Positions 36,906 to 46,030 of a stretch of DNA of 64,000 bases are shown piece by piece (the first letter of the stretch is position 1; the number at the start of each line of letters is the position of its first letter). The notes beneath the pieces are model-generated. The model was given only the letters and a program-made list of their open reading frames with translations. It searched no databases and had not been told where the DNA came from. Origin of the DNA: Pyxidicoccus caerfyrddinensis (GTDB lineage: Bacteria > Myxococcota > Myxococcia > Myxococcales > Myxococcaceae); assembly GCF_010894405.1 (NCBI RefSeq), contig NZ_JAAIYA010000005.1, positions 372,001 to 436,000 of the forward strand. The letters run 5' to 3'. Made by a program: the position numbers and the translations under genes.

Positions 36906-37691
36906 TCACTCCGTGCGGCCGGAGGGCTCCCTGCGCTCCACGCTGCTGCCGTTCTCATAGCGCGTGGCGGCCATGGGGAAGCCGTCGTCCTCCCAGAGGC
37001 GCGTCCAGCCCTGGAGCGCACCGGAGGTGTACTCGGCCTGGCGGACGATGGTGCCATTGGGCGCGTAGCCCGTGTGCAGGCCGCTCTCGCGGTGCTGCTT
37101 CGGCTTCACGTCGTCGTACCTCCCCTCGGAGTCGCGCCCGCCGGTGTGGTGGTAGGAGATGGCCCAGCGCAGCAGCCCCTTCTCGTAGTAGCGCTGCGCC
37201 TTCATCCGGCCCGTGGACTTGTAGAACCAGAGCGCCAGCCCGTGCGGCACGGGGACCTGGGCCGGGATGCGGCACTCCAGCGAGTGCGCGTCCGCGTAGA
37301 CGCGCGCGCCAGCCGGGCACTTGAGTGAGTCCTCCTTCGCCTGCGCGCGGGTGAGGGTGTCGGGAAGCCAGGCGGGGAGCTTCGCGACGGCCACGGGCGT
37401 GAAGAACGCCTTCTGCGCCTCGGGGACGGCGGGGCGGCGCGCCTTGTTGCTCGCGCTCGCCTCGTCGACCAGGCGCTGCATCTTCTTCGCGTTCTCCAGC
37501 GAGGTGACCTGCCGCTCGAGCGTCTTCCGCTGGTTCGGCGGGGCCTCAGCCTGGCTCGCCTTCAGTTCGGCGATGGCGGCGTCCATTTCCTGCTGGCGCG
37601 TGGGGCCGCTGGCCGGTTGCGCGAGCGCGGCGGGGCCGCACGTGCAGAGGGCGAGGGCGGTCAGCAGCGCGCGATGGGTGCTTGAGTTCAT
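36906..37691 (-). CDS. Exported protein with MORN/YwqK-like repeats
   Basis: A 261-residue protein with a signal peptide (cleavage near ALAQ), a helical region (about 30-90, rich in Gln, Lys and Glu) and a C-terminal half of short repeats, YKSTGRMKAQRYYEKGLLRWAISYH, YAPNGTIVRQAEY and WEDDGFPMAATRYENGS, of the MORN-like type annotated in YwqK antitoxin-family proteins. Such repeats bind proteins or lipids; no toxin gene is adjacent. The ribosome site is AGGA. It is followed by the hairpin at 36863-36889. Confidence 0.75.
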   Translation of the reverse strand: MNSSTHRALLTALALCTCGPAALAQPASGPTRQQEMDAAIAELKASQAEAPPNQRKTLERQVTSLENAKKMQRLVDEASASNKARRPAVPEAQKAFFTPVAVAKLPAWLPDTLTRAQAKEDSLKCPAGARVYADAHSLECRIPAQVPVPHGLALWFYKSTGRMKAQRYYEKGLLRWAISYHHTGGRDSEGRYDDVKPKQHRESGLHTGYAPNGTIVRQAEYTSGALQGWTRLWEDDGFPMAATRYENGSSVERREPSGRTE

Positions 37692-37724
37692 GTCGGGTCC
37701 TGGTGAGCGGTGGAGGGGGAGGGC

Positions 37725-38069
37725 TCAGCGCCGGGTGGGGTCCGTCGGCGTCTGCGTCGTCGTCTTCGTCGGGGCGCCACCGGCCTTGGTCGTCTCACCC
37801 GCGGAGTTGCCCGGCTGCGAGGGGCCCTTCACGGGAGTGCGGGCGCTGACGGCGGGGTCATCGGTGGGGTGCTGCGGCGGCAGCGGCTTCGGCGGCTCGG
37901 GCAGCGGCTTGCGCGCGGTGGACGGCGACGTGCGCACGGGCGCCTCGAAGGAGTCGATGGGCGCGCGCTGCGCGGGAGGAGGCAGCGCCACCGGGCCCGG
38001 CTGCGGGCGGAGCTGGGTGGAAGGGATGGCGGGGCTGGTGGGAAACGGCTTCGGTCCGATGCTCGTCAT
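37725..38069 (-). CDS. Small Pro/Thr-rich protein, unknown
   Basis: A 114-residue low-complexity protein rich in Pro, Thr and Ala (GPVALPPPAQRAP, KPLPEPPKPLPPQHP) with no signal peptide, membrane span or Cys; it is probably disordered. CGGAGGAACCC directly before the ATG gives a strong ribosome site, which is the best evidence that it is translated. It lies 33 bases upstream of the MORN-like gene on the same strand. Confidence 0.6.
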   Translation of the reverse strand: MTSIGPKPFPTSPAIPSTQLRPQPGPVALPPPAQRAPIDSFEAPVRTSPSTARKPLPEPPKPLPPQHPTDDPAVSARTPVKGPSQPGNSAGETTKAGGAPTKTTTQTPTDPTRR

Positions 38070-38190
38070 GGGTTCCTCCGGGTGCTGCGGGATTGGAGGA
38101 TCCTCTTTTCAATGGCCGTGCCGAACCCCGCGCTCCAGGCGCTCCGAGGGGTTACGCGAGTCGCCGCGTGGGAAGCGCGAGGGGAAGGTG

Positions 38191-38227
38191 CCTTGAAGGG
38201 AAGTGCGAGGTTCCCTTGAAGGGAAGT
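38191..38227. repeat. Duplicated 14-bp element with palindrome after the FHA activator gene
   Basis: CCTTGAAGGGAAGT occurs at 38191-38204 and 38214-38227. The second copy is part of the palindrome TTCCCTTGAAGGGAA (38211-38225). It begins four bases past the stop codon of the FHA/sigma-54 activator gene and may act as a terminator or a regulator site for the next gene at 38069. Confidence 0.5.
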
Positions 38228-38230
38228 CGC

Positions 38231-39964
38231 TCAGCGGGGAGGCGCGCCGCGCCGGGGACGGGGGATGCCATGCCCGTCCATCCACACGCCCAGCGTCTTG
38301 CGCGACACGCCCAGTTCGCGCGCCGCCTCCGTCTGGTTGCCGCCGTGGCGCTCCAGGGCATCCACGATGCGCTGCCGCTCCCCACCGCCCGGAGTGACGG
38401 GCACGGGCGCGGAAGCGAGCGGCAGCCGCGGTGCGAGGAGCTTCTCCAGCGGCAGGTGCTCGGGCCGCAGCACGTCCACGGCGCCGAGCACCACCGCGCG
38501 CTCCATGACGTTGCGCAGCTCGCGCAGGTTGCCGGGCCAGTGGTAGCGCAGCATCGCGTCCTGCGCCTCGGGCGACAGCGAGGGCACCGCCGTGCGGCCC
38601 ATGGCGTGGGCGGCGCGCTGCAGGAAGACGTGCGCGAGGACGAACAGCTCCGCGCGGCGCTCGCGCAGCGGGGGAATGGTGAGGCTGAGGCCGTCCAGAC
38701 GGAAGGAGAGGTCCTGCCGGAAGGTGCCGCGTGCCACCTCCGTCGCGAGGTCCTTGTGCGTGGCGGCCACGAAGCGCACGTCGAGCGGACGCGGGCGCAG
38801 CTCGCCCAGGCGCAGCACCTCGCGCTGCTCCAGCACGCGCAGCAGCTTGGCCTGGACGCCCGCGGGCAGCTCGGCCACCTCGTCGAGGAAGAGCGTGCCG
38901 CCGTTGGCCGACTCCAGCAGGCCGGGCTTTGCCTTCACCGCGCCGGTGAAGGCGCCCTTGTCATGGCCGAACAGCTCGCTCTCCAGCAGGGACTCGGAGA
39001 AGGCCGCGCAGTTGAGCCGCACGAAGGGCCCGCGTGCACGGGGCGAGTGACGATGGACGGCCTCGGCGAAGACCTCCTTGCCCACGCCCGTCTCGCCCAG
39101 CAGCAGCACGGTGAAGGGGCTGGCGGCCACCTGCTTCACCAGCGCGTGGAGCCGCTGCATCGCCGGGTCCACGACGATGAGGTCGCCCTCCTTCGCCTCC
39201 GTCGCGTCTCCCCGAATGCCCTCGCCCGCGCGAGCCATCAGCGCCTCGGGAGTGCGGCCCTCCTGCGGAAAGCGCGCGCGGCCCACCGCGAAGGGCAGCC
39301 CGTGCCGGCCCAGCTCGTCGGCGAGGTCGGCTTCCACTTCATCACCGCGCCCGGGCACGTCCTCCCAGACCAGCGCATGCCACTCCTGAGGCGCGTACTC
39401 GGCCAGGACGTCCAGCGGGTCCAGCGCGGTGGCCACGGCCTCGCGCACGCGTGTGGCGTGAGGTGCATGGAGGCAGCGCACGCGCACCAGCCGGAAGGCG
39501 GGGCCGCCGGCTGCCGCGCGCAGGCAGGCCTCTTCCAGCCGGGTCTCCAGCGCGGCGTGACTCCACAGCGCGCGGGGCCGCGCGGGAGTGGACGGGGACA
39601 CGGGGGGCGTGGGCTGGAGCAGCAGCGTCAGCTCGCCCAACTCCAGCACGCCACCCGGAGCGAGCTCGCACACCTCCTCCGGGGCCAGCCGGCGTCCCGC
39701 CACGCGGGTGCCGTTGGAGCTGCCCAGGTCCTTCACCGTCGGGCGCGGGCCGAGCGTCAGCTCCGCGTGCCGTCGGGACAGGGCCGCCGAGTCGATGCGC
39801 ACGTCGGCCTCGGCGCCGCGGCCGATGATGACGGTGCCCGTCTCCGGCAGGGGGAACGTCAGCGCCAGCGAGGGGCTGAAGACGAGCAGCCGGAACGGGC
39901 CGCCTCGCGGGCCCTGCTCACCGCCCTCGCGCGCGAGGGGAACCGTGTCCTGTTCCGAGCTCAC
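38231..39964 (-). CDS. FHA-domain sigma-54-dependent activator
   Basis: A 577-residue activator. An FHA domain (about 25-115, with VIIGRGAEADVRI, LSRRHAELTL and LGSSNGTRV) would bind phosphothreonine. A linker leads to an AAA+ domain (255-490) with GETGVGKE, GAFTGA and LFLDEVAE and a C-terminal Fis-type helix (NQTEAARELGVSRKTLGVWM). Myxobacteria use such proteins to link Ser/Thr kinases to sigma-54 promoters; the adjacent upstream gene encodes such a kinase, making it a likely partner. The start is a GTG with GGGAG upstream. The genes are separated by a 79-bp tandem repeat array. Confidence 0.93.
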   Translation of the reverse strand: MSSEQDTVPLAREGGEQGPRGGPFRLLVFSPSLALTFPLPETGTVIIGRGAEADVRIDSAALSRRHAELTLGPRPTVKDLGSSNGTRVAGRRLAPEEVCELAPGGVLELGELTLLLQPTPPVSPSTPARPRALWSHAALETRLEEACLRAAAGGPAFRLVRVRCLHAPHATRVREAVATALDPLDVLAEYAPQEWHALVWEDVPGRGDEVEADLADELGRHGLPFAVGRARFPQEGRTPEALMARAGEGIRGDATEAKEGDLIVVDPAMQRLHALVKQVAASPFTVLLLGETGVGKEVFAEAVHRHSPRARGPFVRLNCAAFSESLLESELFGHDKGAFTGAVKAKPGLLESANGGTLFLDEVAELPAGVQAKLLRVLEQREVLRLGELRPRPLDVRFVAATHKDLATEVARGTFRQDLSFRLDGLSLTIPPLRERRAELFVLAHVFLQRAAHAMGRTAVPSLSPEAQDAMLRYHWPGNLRELRNVMERAVVLGAVDVLRPEHLPLEKLLAPRLPLASAPVPVTPGGGERQRIVDALERHGGNQTEAARELGVSRKTLGVWMDGHGIPRPRRGAPPR

Positions 39965-39992
39965 CGGCTCCCGGTTGTATCAGACGGACTCC

Positions 39993-40385
39993 GCGCGGCG
40001 CATGACGCCGGCCGGCACGTCCCGCATCGAGGCACCTGTTCCCCGCGCGCATGCGTCGCCGGCCACTCCCGCACCACGCGGCGCGTGACGCCGGCACGCC
40101 CCGCTTCAAGGCACCTGCTCCCCGCGCGCATGCGTCGCCGGCCACTCCCGCACCACGCGGCGCGTGACGCCGGCACGCCCCGCTTCAAGGCACCTGCTCC
40201 CCGCGCGCATGCGTCGCCGGCCACTCCCACACCACGCGGCGCGTGACGCCGGCACGCCCCGCTTCAAGGCGCCTGCTCGCCGCGCGCATGTGTCGCCAGC
40301 CACTCCCGCACCACGCGGCGCATGACGCCGGCCGGCACGCCCCGCCTCAAGGCGCCTGCTCCCCGAGCGCATGCGTCGCCAGCCA
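39993..40385. repeat. 79-bp tandem repeat derived from the 3' end of the Ser/Thr kinase gene
   Basis: An anchor reading ATG(C/T)GTCGCC occurs at 40051, 40130, 40209, 40288 and 40371, giving periods of 79, 79, 79 and 83; the extra four bases are a duplicated CCGG. The rightmost copy is the real end of the kinase coding region (WLATHALGEQAP then stop). The copies to its left carry the same tail and stop codon out of frame with one another. The array fills the gap between the kinase and the FHA activator genes. Confidence 0.9.
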
Positions 40386-43208
40386 CCCCTGCACTGCTTC
40401 GAGTGCGCGGGCGTTGGCCTGCGCATGGGCCGCGTAGGTGTCCCGTGCGTCCTCGACCAGCTCGCGAGCCCTGCGTGGCTCCTGCTTCGTCTCCCACAGC
40501 GCCCGTCCCAGCGCGAAGCGCGTCCGCGCCACGTCCTCGGCGCGGGTGAGGGCCGTCCTCAGCGGCAGCGCGCGCTCCAGCAACTCCACCGCCCGCTGCG
40601 GCCGCCCCAGCGCCAGGTGCGCCTCACCGAGGCTGGTGAGGAAGTGCAGGAGCGTCTCGTTCTCACGCCCCTCCTTGGCCTCGAAGCGCTCGAGCGCGCG
40701 CTCCAGCACGGGTAGCGCCTCGCGAGCACGCCCCTGGGCCAGCCAGATGTCCGCGACGGTGCGCTGCACCTTGGCGGCCTCGGGGTGTTCCGCGCCCAGC
40801 TTCTTCTCGTAGAGCACCCGTGAGCGCTCGGCGGACTCCAGTGCGTCCTGGAAGTTCCCGCGCCACGTCTCGAGGATGCCCAGGTTGTGCAGCGCCGCCG
40901 CCACCTGGAGGCTCTCCTTTCCGTAGGCCGGCTCGAGGAGGGCGAGCGCCTGGCGCTGCGCCTCGACGGCCTCGGCCAGCCGGTTCTGGAAGGAGAGGAC
41001 GTTGCCCAGCATGACGTACCCCGAGCCCAGCTCCGGGTGGTTCGCCCCCTGGGCCGCCGTGCGCAGGGCCAGCGCCCGCCGCACGGACTGCTCGGCCTCG
41101 GAGAAGCGGCCGAGGCCCATCAGCGCATTGGCCCGGAACGTCAGCACCTGAATCGCCGGGAGCTGGGAGGGCAGTCGCTCGAAGAGGGCCAGCGCCCGGT
41201 CCAGCGCTTCGAGCGACTCGGCGTGCTGCTCGCGGTCCTCCGCGTTCATCCCCGCCACGAAGTGGTAGCGCGCCTCCAGCCGCTCGGGGCGCCCCAGCCG
41301 CTCCAGCACCACCCGCGCCTGCCGGAGCCGCAGCGCCGCGGGCTCATGGCGGCGCAGCAGGCCGCTCTCCACCTGGGCCAGGTCAATCCACGCGCGCGCG
41401 AGCATCGGCTCGTCTCCAGCGGCGCTCGCGGCGTTGGCGGCCTCCGTCAGCCGCTCGGCCGCCACGTCGTAGCGCCCGGCGCGCCAGTGCACGCGCCCCT
41501 CCACGACGAGGGCCTCGGCCTCCACATCCAGCGCGGAGAGGGCGCGCGCTTCACCCCGCGCCTTCTCCAGCGCCGCGAAGGCGGGCTTCAGGCGCGCCGC
41601 ATCCATGAGGGTGCGCGCCTCGTCGATGTGCTCGCGAGCCGCGTCCAGCCGGGCCCGCACGGCCGGGTCGGCGGGAGGGCGCGGCGCCGCGCGCAGGGCC
41701 GCCAGGTCGGCGCAGTCCTCCAGGTCCGGCAGGGCGTCCACGGTGCGCACCGCGTTCTCCGTCACCCGCGCATCCGCGGAGAGCAGCACGCTCGCGAGCG
41801 CATCCACCGCCCGCCTCCGGCGCGCGAGGCAGGCCATGCGCAAATCCAGCATCTCCTCGCCCTGCTCCCCGCGCAGGCGCGTGGCCTCGCAGGCGTCGGT
41901 GTGTTGCGCCACCCAGCGCCTGCCGTAGTCCTCCACGCGGCGGCCGACTTCAGCGGCGGTGTCCGCCGAGTAGGGAAGGCCGGTGCGCCGCAGCGCCTCG
42001 CCCACCGCCGCCGAGCGCGACGCGCTCCACGTCCCGGCCCACTGCTCCGCGGCGCCCTGGCACGGCACGGGGACGGAGGTCCTCCACACGAGGAGCCCCA
42101 GCGTCGAGGCCAGCGTCAGCACCCCGGCCCCCAGCGCGAGCCGGCGCCGCCGTGAGCCCGACGCCTCCCGCGCGAGTGCGCCGAGCAGTGCCTCCATGGA
42201 GGGGAAGCGCGCGTCGGGATGAGCGGCCATGCCTCGCAGGAGGACGGGCGCCAGCCCACGAGGAAGGCCGGGCCTGGACGGAGGCGGAAGCGGCGCGCCT
42301 CCTCGGGGAACACCCTGGAGCGGATGGCGGCCGTAGAGCGCCTCGTACAGCGCGACGCTGAAGGCGTACTGGTCCGCGCGGGCATCCACCGTCCCGCCCT
42401 CCCGCTGCTCCGGGGCCATGTACGCGGGCGTGCCGAGCACCTGGCCTGCCTGCGTCACCACCGCCAGGGGCGCGGGCTCCTCCGCGAGGACAGACGGGGC
42501 GGAAGCGGCCACGCCACGGGCCAGCCCGAAGTCGGCCACCTTCACGCGCCCGTCGCGCGCCACCAGGACATTCTGCGGCTTGAAGTCGCGGTGCACGAGC
42601 CCGGCCGCATGCGCGGCGGCCAGCCCCCGGCCGGCGTCCAGGAAGCGCTCCATCACCTGCCGCCAGGGACGCGGCTGGGCCTCCAGCCACTCCCGCAGCG
42701 TCGCGCCCTCCACGTACTCCATGGCGAGGAAGACCTGGTCGCCATGCGTCCCAACGTCATGCACCGTCACGACGTGGGCGTCCGCCAGCCGTGCCAGCGC
42801 CTGGGCCTCGCGGAGCATGCGCGCGCGGTTCTCTTCGGCCCCTGGCCCCGCGAGCAACTCCGGGCGCAGCAGCTTCAGCGCCACGCGCCGGTCGAGCTCG
42901 GGGTCATACGCCTTGAAGACCTCTCCCATCCCCCCGGCCCCCAGCCGCGCCAGCAGCAGGTAGCGCCCGAGCTGGCCAGGGGCTGCGGTGCCCTCCGGCA
43001 CGGGCAGGACCGGTGCCCCGACAGGCGGCGCGACAGGCGGCGCGGCGGGAAGCACGGGCACGTCGCGAGGAGCCAGCTCCACGGTGGGCGCGTCGAAGCG
43101 ACGGCAGGAGGCGCAGGTCTCCAGGTGCAGCCGCACGCGCTCGGCCTCGTCCGGAGGCAGCGTCCCGCGTTGAAACGCCAGGAGGGTGGGCTTGTCGGGG
43201 CACGTCAC
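40347..43208 (-). CDS. Ser/Thr protein kinase with N-terminal zinc-finger-like motif and C-terminal TPRs
   Basis: A 953-residue membrane kinase. Residues 20-40 carry an anti-sigma-type HxxxCxxC motif (HLETCASC). The kinase domain (about 83-340) has LGAGGMGEVFKAYD, the ATP lysine in VALKLL, catalytic HRDFKPQN (near 205), DFGLA and APE. One span (about 357-377) is followed by a TPR-rich periplasmic region (520-940) with many ALALxxR helices, a probable signal- or protein-binding part. The start is a GTG. The last residues are encoded in the terminal unit of the 79-bp repeat. It is divergent from a small rhodanese gene. Confidence 0.93.
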   Translation of the reverse strand: MTCPDKPTLLAFQRGTLPPDEAERVRLHLETCASCRRFDAPTVELAPRDVPVLPAAPPVAPPVGAPVLPVPEGTAAPGQLGRYLLLARLGAGGMGEVFKAYDPELDRRVALKLLRPELLAGPGAEENRARMLREAQALARLADAHVVTVHDVGTHGDQVFLAMEYVEGATLREWLEAQPRPWRQVMERFLDAGRGLAAAHAAGLVHRDFKPQNVLVARDGRVKVADFGLARGVAASAPSVLAEEPAPLAVVTQAGQVLGTPAYMAPEQREGGTVDARADQYAFSVALYEALYGRHPLQGVPRGGAPLPPPSRPGLPRGLAPVLLRGMAAHPDARFPSMEALLGALAREASGSRRRRLALGAGVLTLASTLGLLVWRTSVPVPCQGAAEQWAGTWSASRSAAVGEALRRTGLPYSADTAAEVGRRVEDYGRRWVAQHTDACEATRLRGEQGEEMLDLRMACLARRRRAVDALASVLLSADARVTENAVRTVDALPDLEDCADLAALRAAPRPPADPAVRARLDAAREHIDEARTLMDAARLKPAFAALEKARGEARALSALDVEAEALVVEGRVHWRAGRYDVAAERLTEAANAASAAGDEPMLARAWIDLAQVESGLLRRHEPAALRLRQARVVLERLGRPERLEARYHFVAGMNAEDREQHAESLEALDRALALFERLPSQLPAIQVLTFRANALMGLGRFSEAEQSVRRALALRTAAQGANHPELGSGYVMLGNVLSFQNRLAEAVEAQRQALALLEPAYGKESLQVAAALHNLGILETWRGNFQDALESAERSRVLYEKKLGAEHPEAAKVQRTVADIWLAQGRAREALPVLERALERFEAKEGRENETLLHFLTSLGEAHLALGRPQRAVELLERALPLRTALTRAEDVARTRFALGRALWETKQEPRRARELVEDARDTYAAHAQANARALEAVQGWLATHALGEQAP

Positions 43209-43343
43209 GGAGATGGAGGGCAGGATGGGGCACCCGTGGGAGCGGGAGCAATACCCGGCCCCGGCCCGGCCGCGTCCCTTCGAGACTCAACACCTTCGGA
43301 AGAAGCGCTCTCCGCTCCGCGCGGGTGGGCCTACAATGAAGCC

Positions 43344-43625
43344 ATGACGCCTCAGGAGCTCTCTCAGAAGGCCCGGCAGCTCGTCGCGGAAGGCGCGGTG
43401 CTGCTGGATGTGCGCACCCCGCAGGAGTTCCAGCAGGGACACCCCGAAGCCGCGCGCAACATCCCCGTGCAGGAACTGCCCCGGCGGCTCTCCGAGGTGG
43501 GCCCGCCCGGTACGAGCGTGGTGGTCTACTGCGCCGCGGGCGGCCGCAGCGCCCAGGCCGTGCAGTTGCTGCGCGCCGGTGGCTACACGGACGTCTTCGA
43601 CCTCAAGTCCGTCAACTACTGGTAG
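43344..43625 (+). CDS. Single-domain rhodanese
   Basis: A 93-residue cytoplasmic rhodanese domain: LLDVRTPQEFQQGHPEAARNIP and the active-site loop YCAAGGRSA, with Cys as persulfide carrier, ending DLKSVNYW where most relatives have GG(x)xxW. It is similar in size to GlpE and PspE. It could trap cyanide or shuttle sulfane sulfur; its distance from the sulfide island argues against a direct operon link. Its start codon is overlapped by a three-codon frame (ATGAAGCCATGA at 43336-43347). An EamA transporter gene follows 69 bases downstream. Confidence 0.9.
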   Translation: MTPQELSQKARQLVAEGAVLLDVRTPQEFQQGHPEAARNIPVQELPRRLSEVGPPGTSVVVYCAAGGRSAQAVQLLRAGGYTDVFDLKSVNYW

Positions 43626-43694
43626 GCCCCCGGCGGGCTGCGCGGGACGCGTGACACGGGCGCCCGCTTGGAGCAGGGTGCGCGCGCTCCCGCC

Positions 43695-44603
43695 ATGAAC
43701 CGCACCGCTGGCTTCTTCATCGTGGCCCTGTCCGGGGCGTGCTTCGGCGCGCTCGGCCTCTTCGGGCGCCTCGCCTACGCGGCGGGCGCGGACGCGCCGT
43801 CGCTGCTCTTCCTGCGCTTCTCGCTCGCCGGGGCGGTGCTGGCCAGCGTCATGGTGGTGCGCCGCCAGCGCCTGCCAGAGCGCAAGGTGGTGCTGGCCCT
43901 CATCCTGCTGGGCGCGGTGGGCTACGTGTCGGAGGCGGGGGCGTACTTCATCGCCCTCCAGCACGCCCCCGCGGGCCTGGTGGCGCTGCTGCTCTACTCC
44001 TTCCCCGCGCTCGTGGCGCTGCTCCAGCGCGTCGTCTTCGGCGAGCGGCTGGGCCGGGTGAAGTGGCTGGCCGTGGCGCTGGCCCTGGGGGGCACGGCGC
44101 TGACGGCGGACGTGGAGCAGGGCGGCGCGAAGCCGCTGGGCATCATGCTGGGGCTGCTGTCCGCGCTCCTCTACGCCTGCTACGTCGTCATCAGCGCGCG
44201 GGTCGCGGGCCGGGCGGGCCCACTGGCGTCCAGCACCGTCATCCTCGGCTCCGCGGGCGTCACGCTGGGGCTCGTGGTGCTGGCGCGGGGCCCGGCCTTC
44301 CCCACCACTCCCACGGGCTGGGCCGCCGTGGTGGCGCTGGCACTCGTCTCCACCGTGGCCGCGGTGCTCCTCTTCTTCGTGGGCATGGCGCGCATCGGCC
44401 CGGTGAACACGTCCCTGGTGTCCACCATGGAGCCGCTGACGGCGGTGTTGCTGGGCGCGCTGTTCCTCGACGAGCGGCTCAGTGCCCGGCAGGGGGTGGG
44501 CGGACTGCTCATCCTCACCGCCGCGGTGCTGCTGGCGCGGTCCGATGCGCCAGACCCCTCGCTGCGGCCGCCCGAGGACACGAAGGCGGCGGGGCCCGGG
44601 TAG
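43695..44603 (+). CDS. EamA-family (DMT superfamily) transporter
   Basis: A 302-residue membrane protein with ten predicted spans arranged as two EamA repeats: GACFGALGLFGRLAYAAGADAP in the first half, and LVSTMEPLTAVLLGALFLDERL in the second, the conserved end of the second repeat. Members export amino acids or metabolites; the substrate cannot be predicted. It follows the rhodanese gene on the same strand and converges with a hydrolase gene about 100 bases away. Confidence 0.9.
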   Translation: MNRTAGFFIVALSGACFGALGLFGRLAYAAGADAPSLLFLRFSLAGAVLASVMVVRRQRLPERKVVLALILLGAVGYVSEAGAYFIALQHAPAGLVALLLYSFPALVALLQRVVFGERLGRVKWLAVALALGGTALTADVEQGGAKPLGIMLGLLSALLYACYVVISARVAGRAGPLASSTVILGSAGVTLGLVVLARGPAFPTTPTGWAAVVALALVSTVAAVLLFFVGMARIGPVNTSLVSTMEPLTAVLLGALFLDERLSARQGVGGLLILTAAVLLARSDAPDPSLRPPEDTKAAGPG

Positions 44604-44705
44604 CCGACCCTACCGAAGCGGGGTCACGAGCACGGCCTACCGGAAGCCGGGCCCGGAGAGCGCCGATGGTGAGCCGCCGCGCCCCGGGCCCGCGCATGCT
44701 CCGCG

Positions 44706-45647
44706 CTACTTCGTCACCGACTTCAGGAAGCGCTGCACCTCGTGCACGAACTGGTGTGGCAATTCCGCGTGGGGCGCGTGGCCGGTGTCCGGGTAGAGGA
44801 CGTAGGTGGCGTTGGGGAGGGCGTCCACCAGCGCCTGCTGCTGCTCGACGGGGAAGAAGCCGTCCTGGTCTCCGCCCACCACGAGCACGGGCACGTCAAT
44901 CTCACCCAGCCGGGCCGAGTGGTCCTCCGCGATGAGCCCGTCCAGGGTGGCCTGCCACACGCGGGCGGGGACCTTGAGGCTCTCCGACACGAGCGTGTCG
45001 ATGTACGACTGCGGCACGGGGCGCGTGAAGGTGCTCGTCTGGAACTCGCGGACGAAGTCCGGGTCCACCGTGCCCACCTGCGTGTCGACGATGGACTTCA
45101 GGAACAGCGCCACCTCGTTGCCCGCGACGGTGGGCGCCGAGCCGACCAGCACCAGCGCCTCCACGCGGCTCGGGTAATCCAGCGCCACCTGCTGCGCGAT
45201 GAAGCTGCCCATGGAGTGGCCGACGAGGATGGCCTTGCGCTCGCCCATGGCATTCAGGAAGGCCACGACGTCCGCGGCGAAGTCCTGCTGCGTGTAACAG
45301 CAGGCCGGGCGGGACGAGTCACCATGGCCGCGCTGGTCCAGCGCATAGATGTGGAAGCTGCGCGGGAAGATGGGCAGGTTCAAATCCCACGTGTGGTGCG
45401 AGTCCGTGTAGCCGTGGAGAAAGACGACCACGGGTCCGTTCTTCGAGCCCTGCTCCACATAGCGCAGCGTCACCCCGGTGCTCAGCGTGACGGAGCGCTC
45501 ACGAGGGGCGGCCGACAGCTCCTGCGTGTCCGGCTGGGACTGGACCTCCTGCGCCTGTGCGGCCGTGGTGGACGCCTCGGACTCGGGCGCGGGGCCACAG
45601 GCGGCGAAGAGGGGAAGTGCGAGCAGGGCGACGAGGAGACTTCTCAT
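44706..45647 (-). CDS. Alpha/beta hydrolase lipoprotein
   Basis: A 313-residue hydrolase with a lipoprotein signal (MRSLLVALLALPLFAAC). The core fold is evident: VVFLHGYTDSHHTWD (oxyanion region), nucleophile elbow GHSMG (near residue 144), acid in VLVVGGDQDGFF and the catalytic His in PDTGHAPHAE. Substrates could be esters or lactones at the cell surface; quorum-signal hydrolysis is one speculation among many. GAGG precedes the ATG. A 513-base divergent region separates it from the FAD oxidoreductase gene. Confidence 0.92.
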   Translation of the reverse strand: MRSLLVALLALPLFAACGPAPESEASTTAAQAQEVQSQPDTQELSAAPRERSVTLSTGVTLRYVEQGSKNGPVVVFLHGYTDSHHTWDLNLPIFPRSFHIYALDQRGHGDSSRPACCYTQQDFAADVVAFLNAMGERKAILVGHSMGSFIAQQVALDYPSRVEALVLVGSAPTVAGNEVALFLKSIVDTQVGTVDPDFVREFQTSTFTRPVPQSYIDTLVSESLKVPARVWQATLDGLIAEDHSARLGEIDVPVLVVGGDQDGFFPVEQQQALVDALPNATYVLYPDTGHAPHAELPHQFVHEVQRFLKSVTK

Positions 45648-45896
45648 TCGGGGATGCCTCTGACGTGCGCGGCGGGAGATTCCGTCGCTGTATGCACCAT
45701 CTTACGCCTACCTCTGACATTGCCTGACGCAAAGCAACTCTCAGGGTTGTCAGGAATTCGCACCCTCAATGCGAGACCGGCGTGGCGCATGTGAGGCGTG
45801 ATTGACCCGCGCTGTCGGTGGAAGGTTCTCGCGGGATTGATGCGGTGTGACACGCGAGTCCCGGCGATGAGGGCCCGGCCGGGGCGGGTGGCTCGT
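45648..45896. other. AT-richer divergent intergenic part
   Basis: The stretch 45690-45790 is AT-richer than average and contains CCTGAC (45723-45728) and GTCAGG (45749-45754) in inverted orientation; promoters for the hydrolase are expected here. No gene is seen. Confidence 0.35.
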
Positions 45897-46030
45897 GGAA
45901 GGAACGTTCATTCCGCCGCGGCCTGCGCGGGCGGCCGGGTGCTGCTTCGCGGAAGGAACGTTCATTCCGCCTGGACCGTCGCGGCGGGCGGCCGGGCGCT
46001 GCTTCGCGGAAGGAACGTTCATTCCGCCGC
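45897..46030. repeat. Three-copy 55-58-bp repeat upstream of the FAD oxidoreductase/ECF unit
   Basis: The core GGAAGGAACGTTCATTCCG occurs at 45897, 45952 and 46010, each copy followed by related GC-rich sequence containing GCGGCCGGG. The core holds the palindrome GAACGTTC and the GGAAC typical of ECF sigma -35 boxes. The array lies 130-260 bases upstream of the oxidoreductase start, suggesting a regulatory role. Confidence 0.8.

Noticed and set aside
39993..40385. Possible CRISPR array
   Set aside because: The 79-bp units are near-identical over their whole length with no variable spacers, and no cas genes are nearby.
45840..45880. ECF41 promoter (TGTCACA with CGTC 16 bases on) upstream of the ECF41 operon
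   Set aside because: TGTCACA is present on the minus strand near 45850, but it points the wrong way and no CGTC follows at the right distance.
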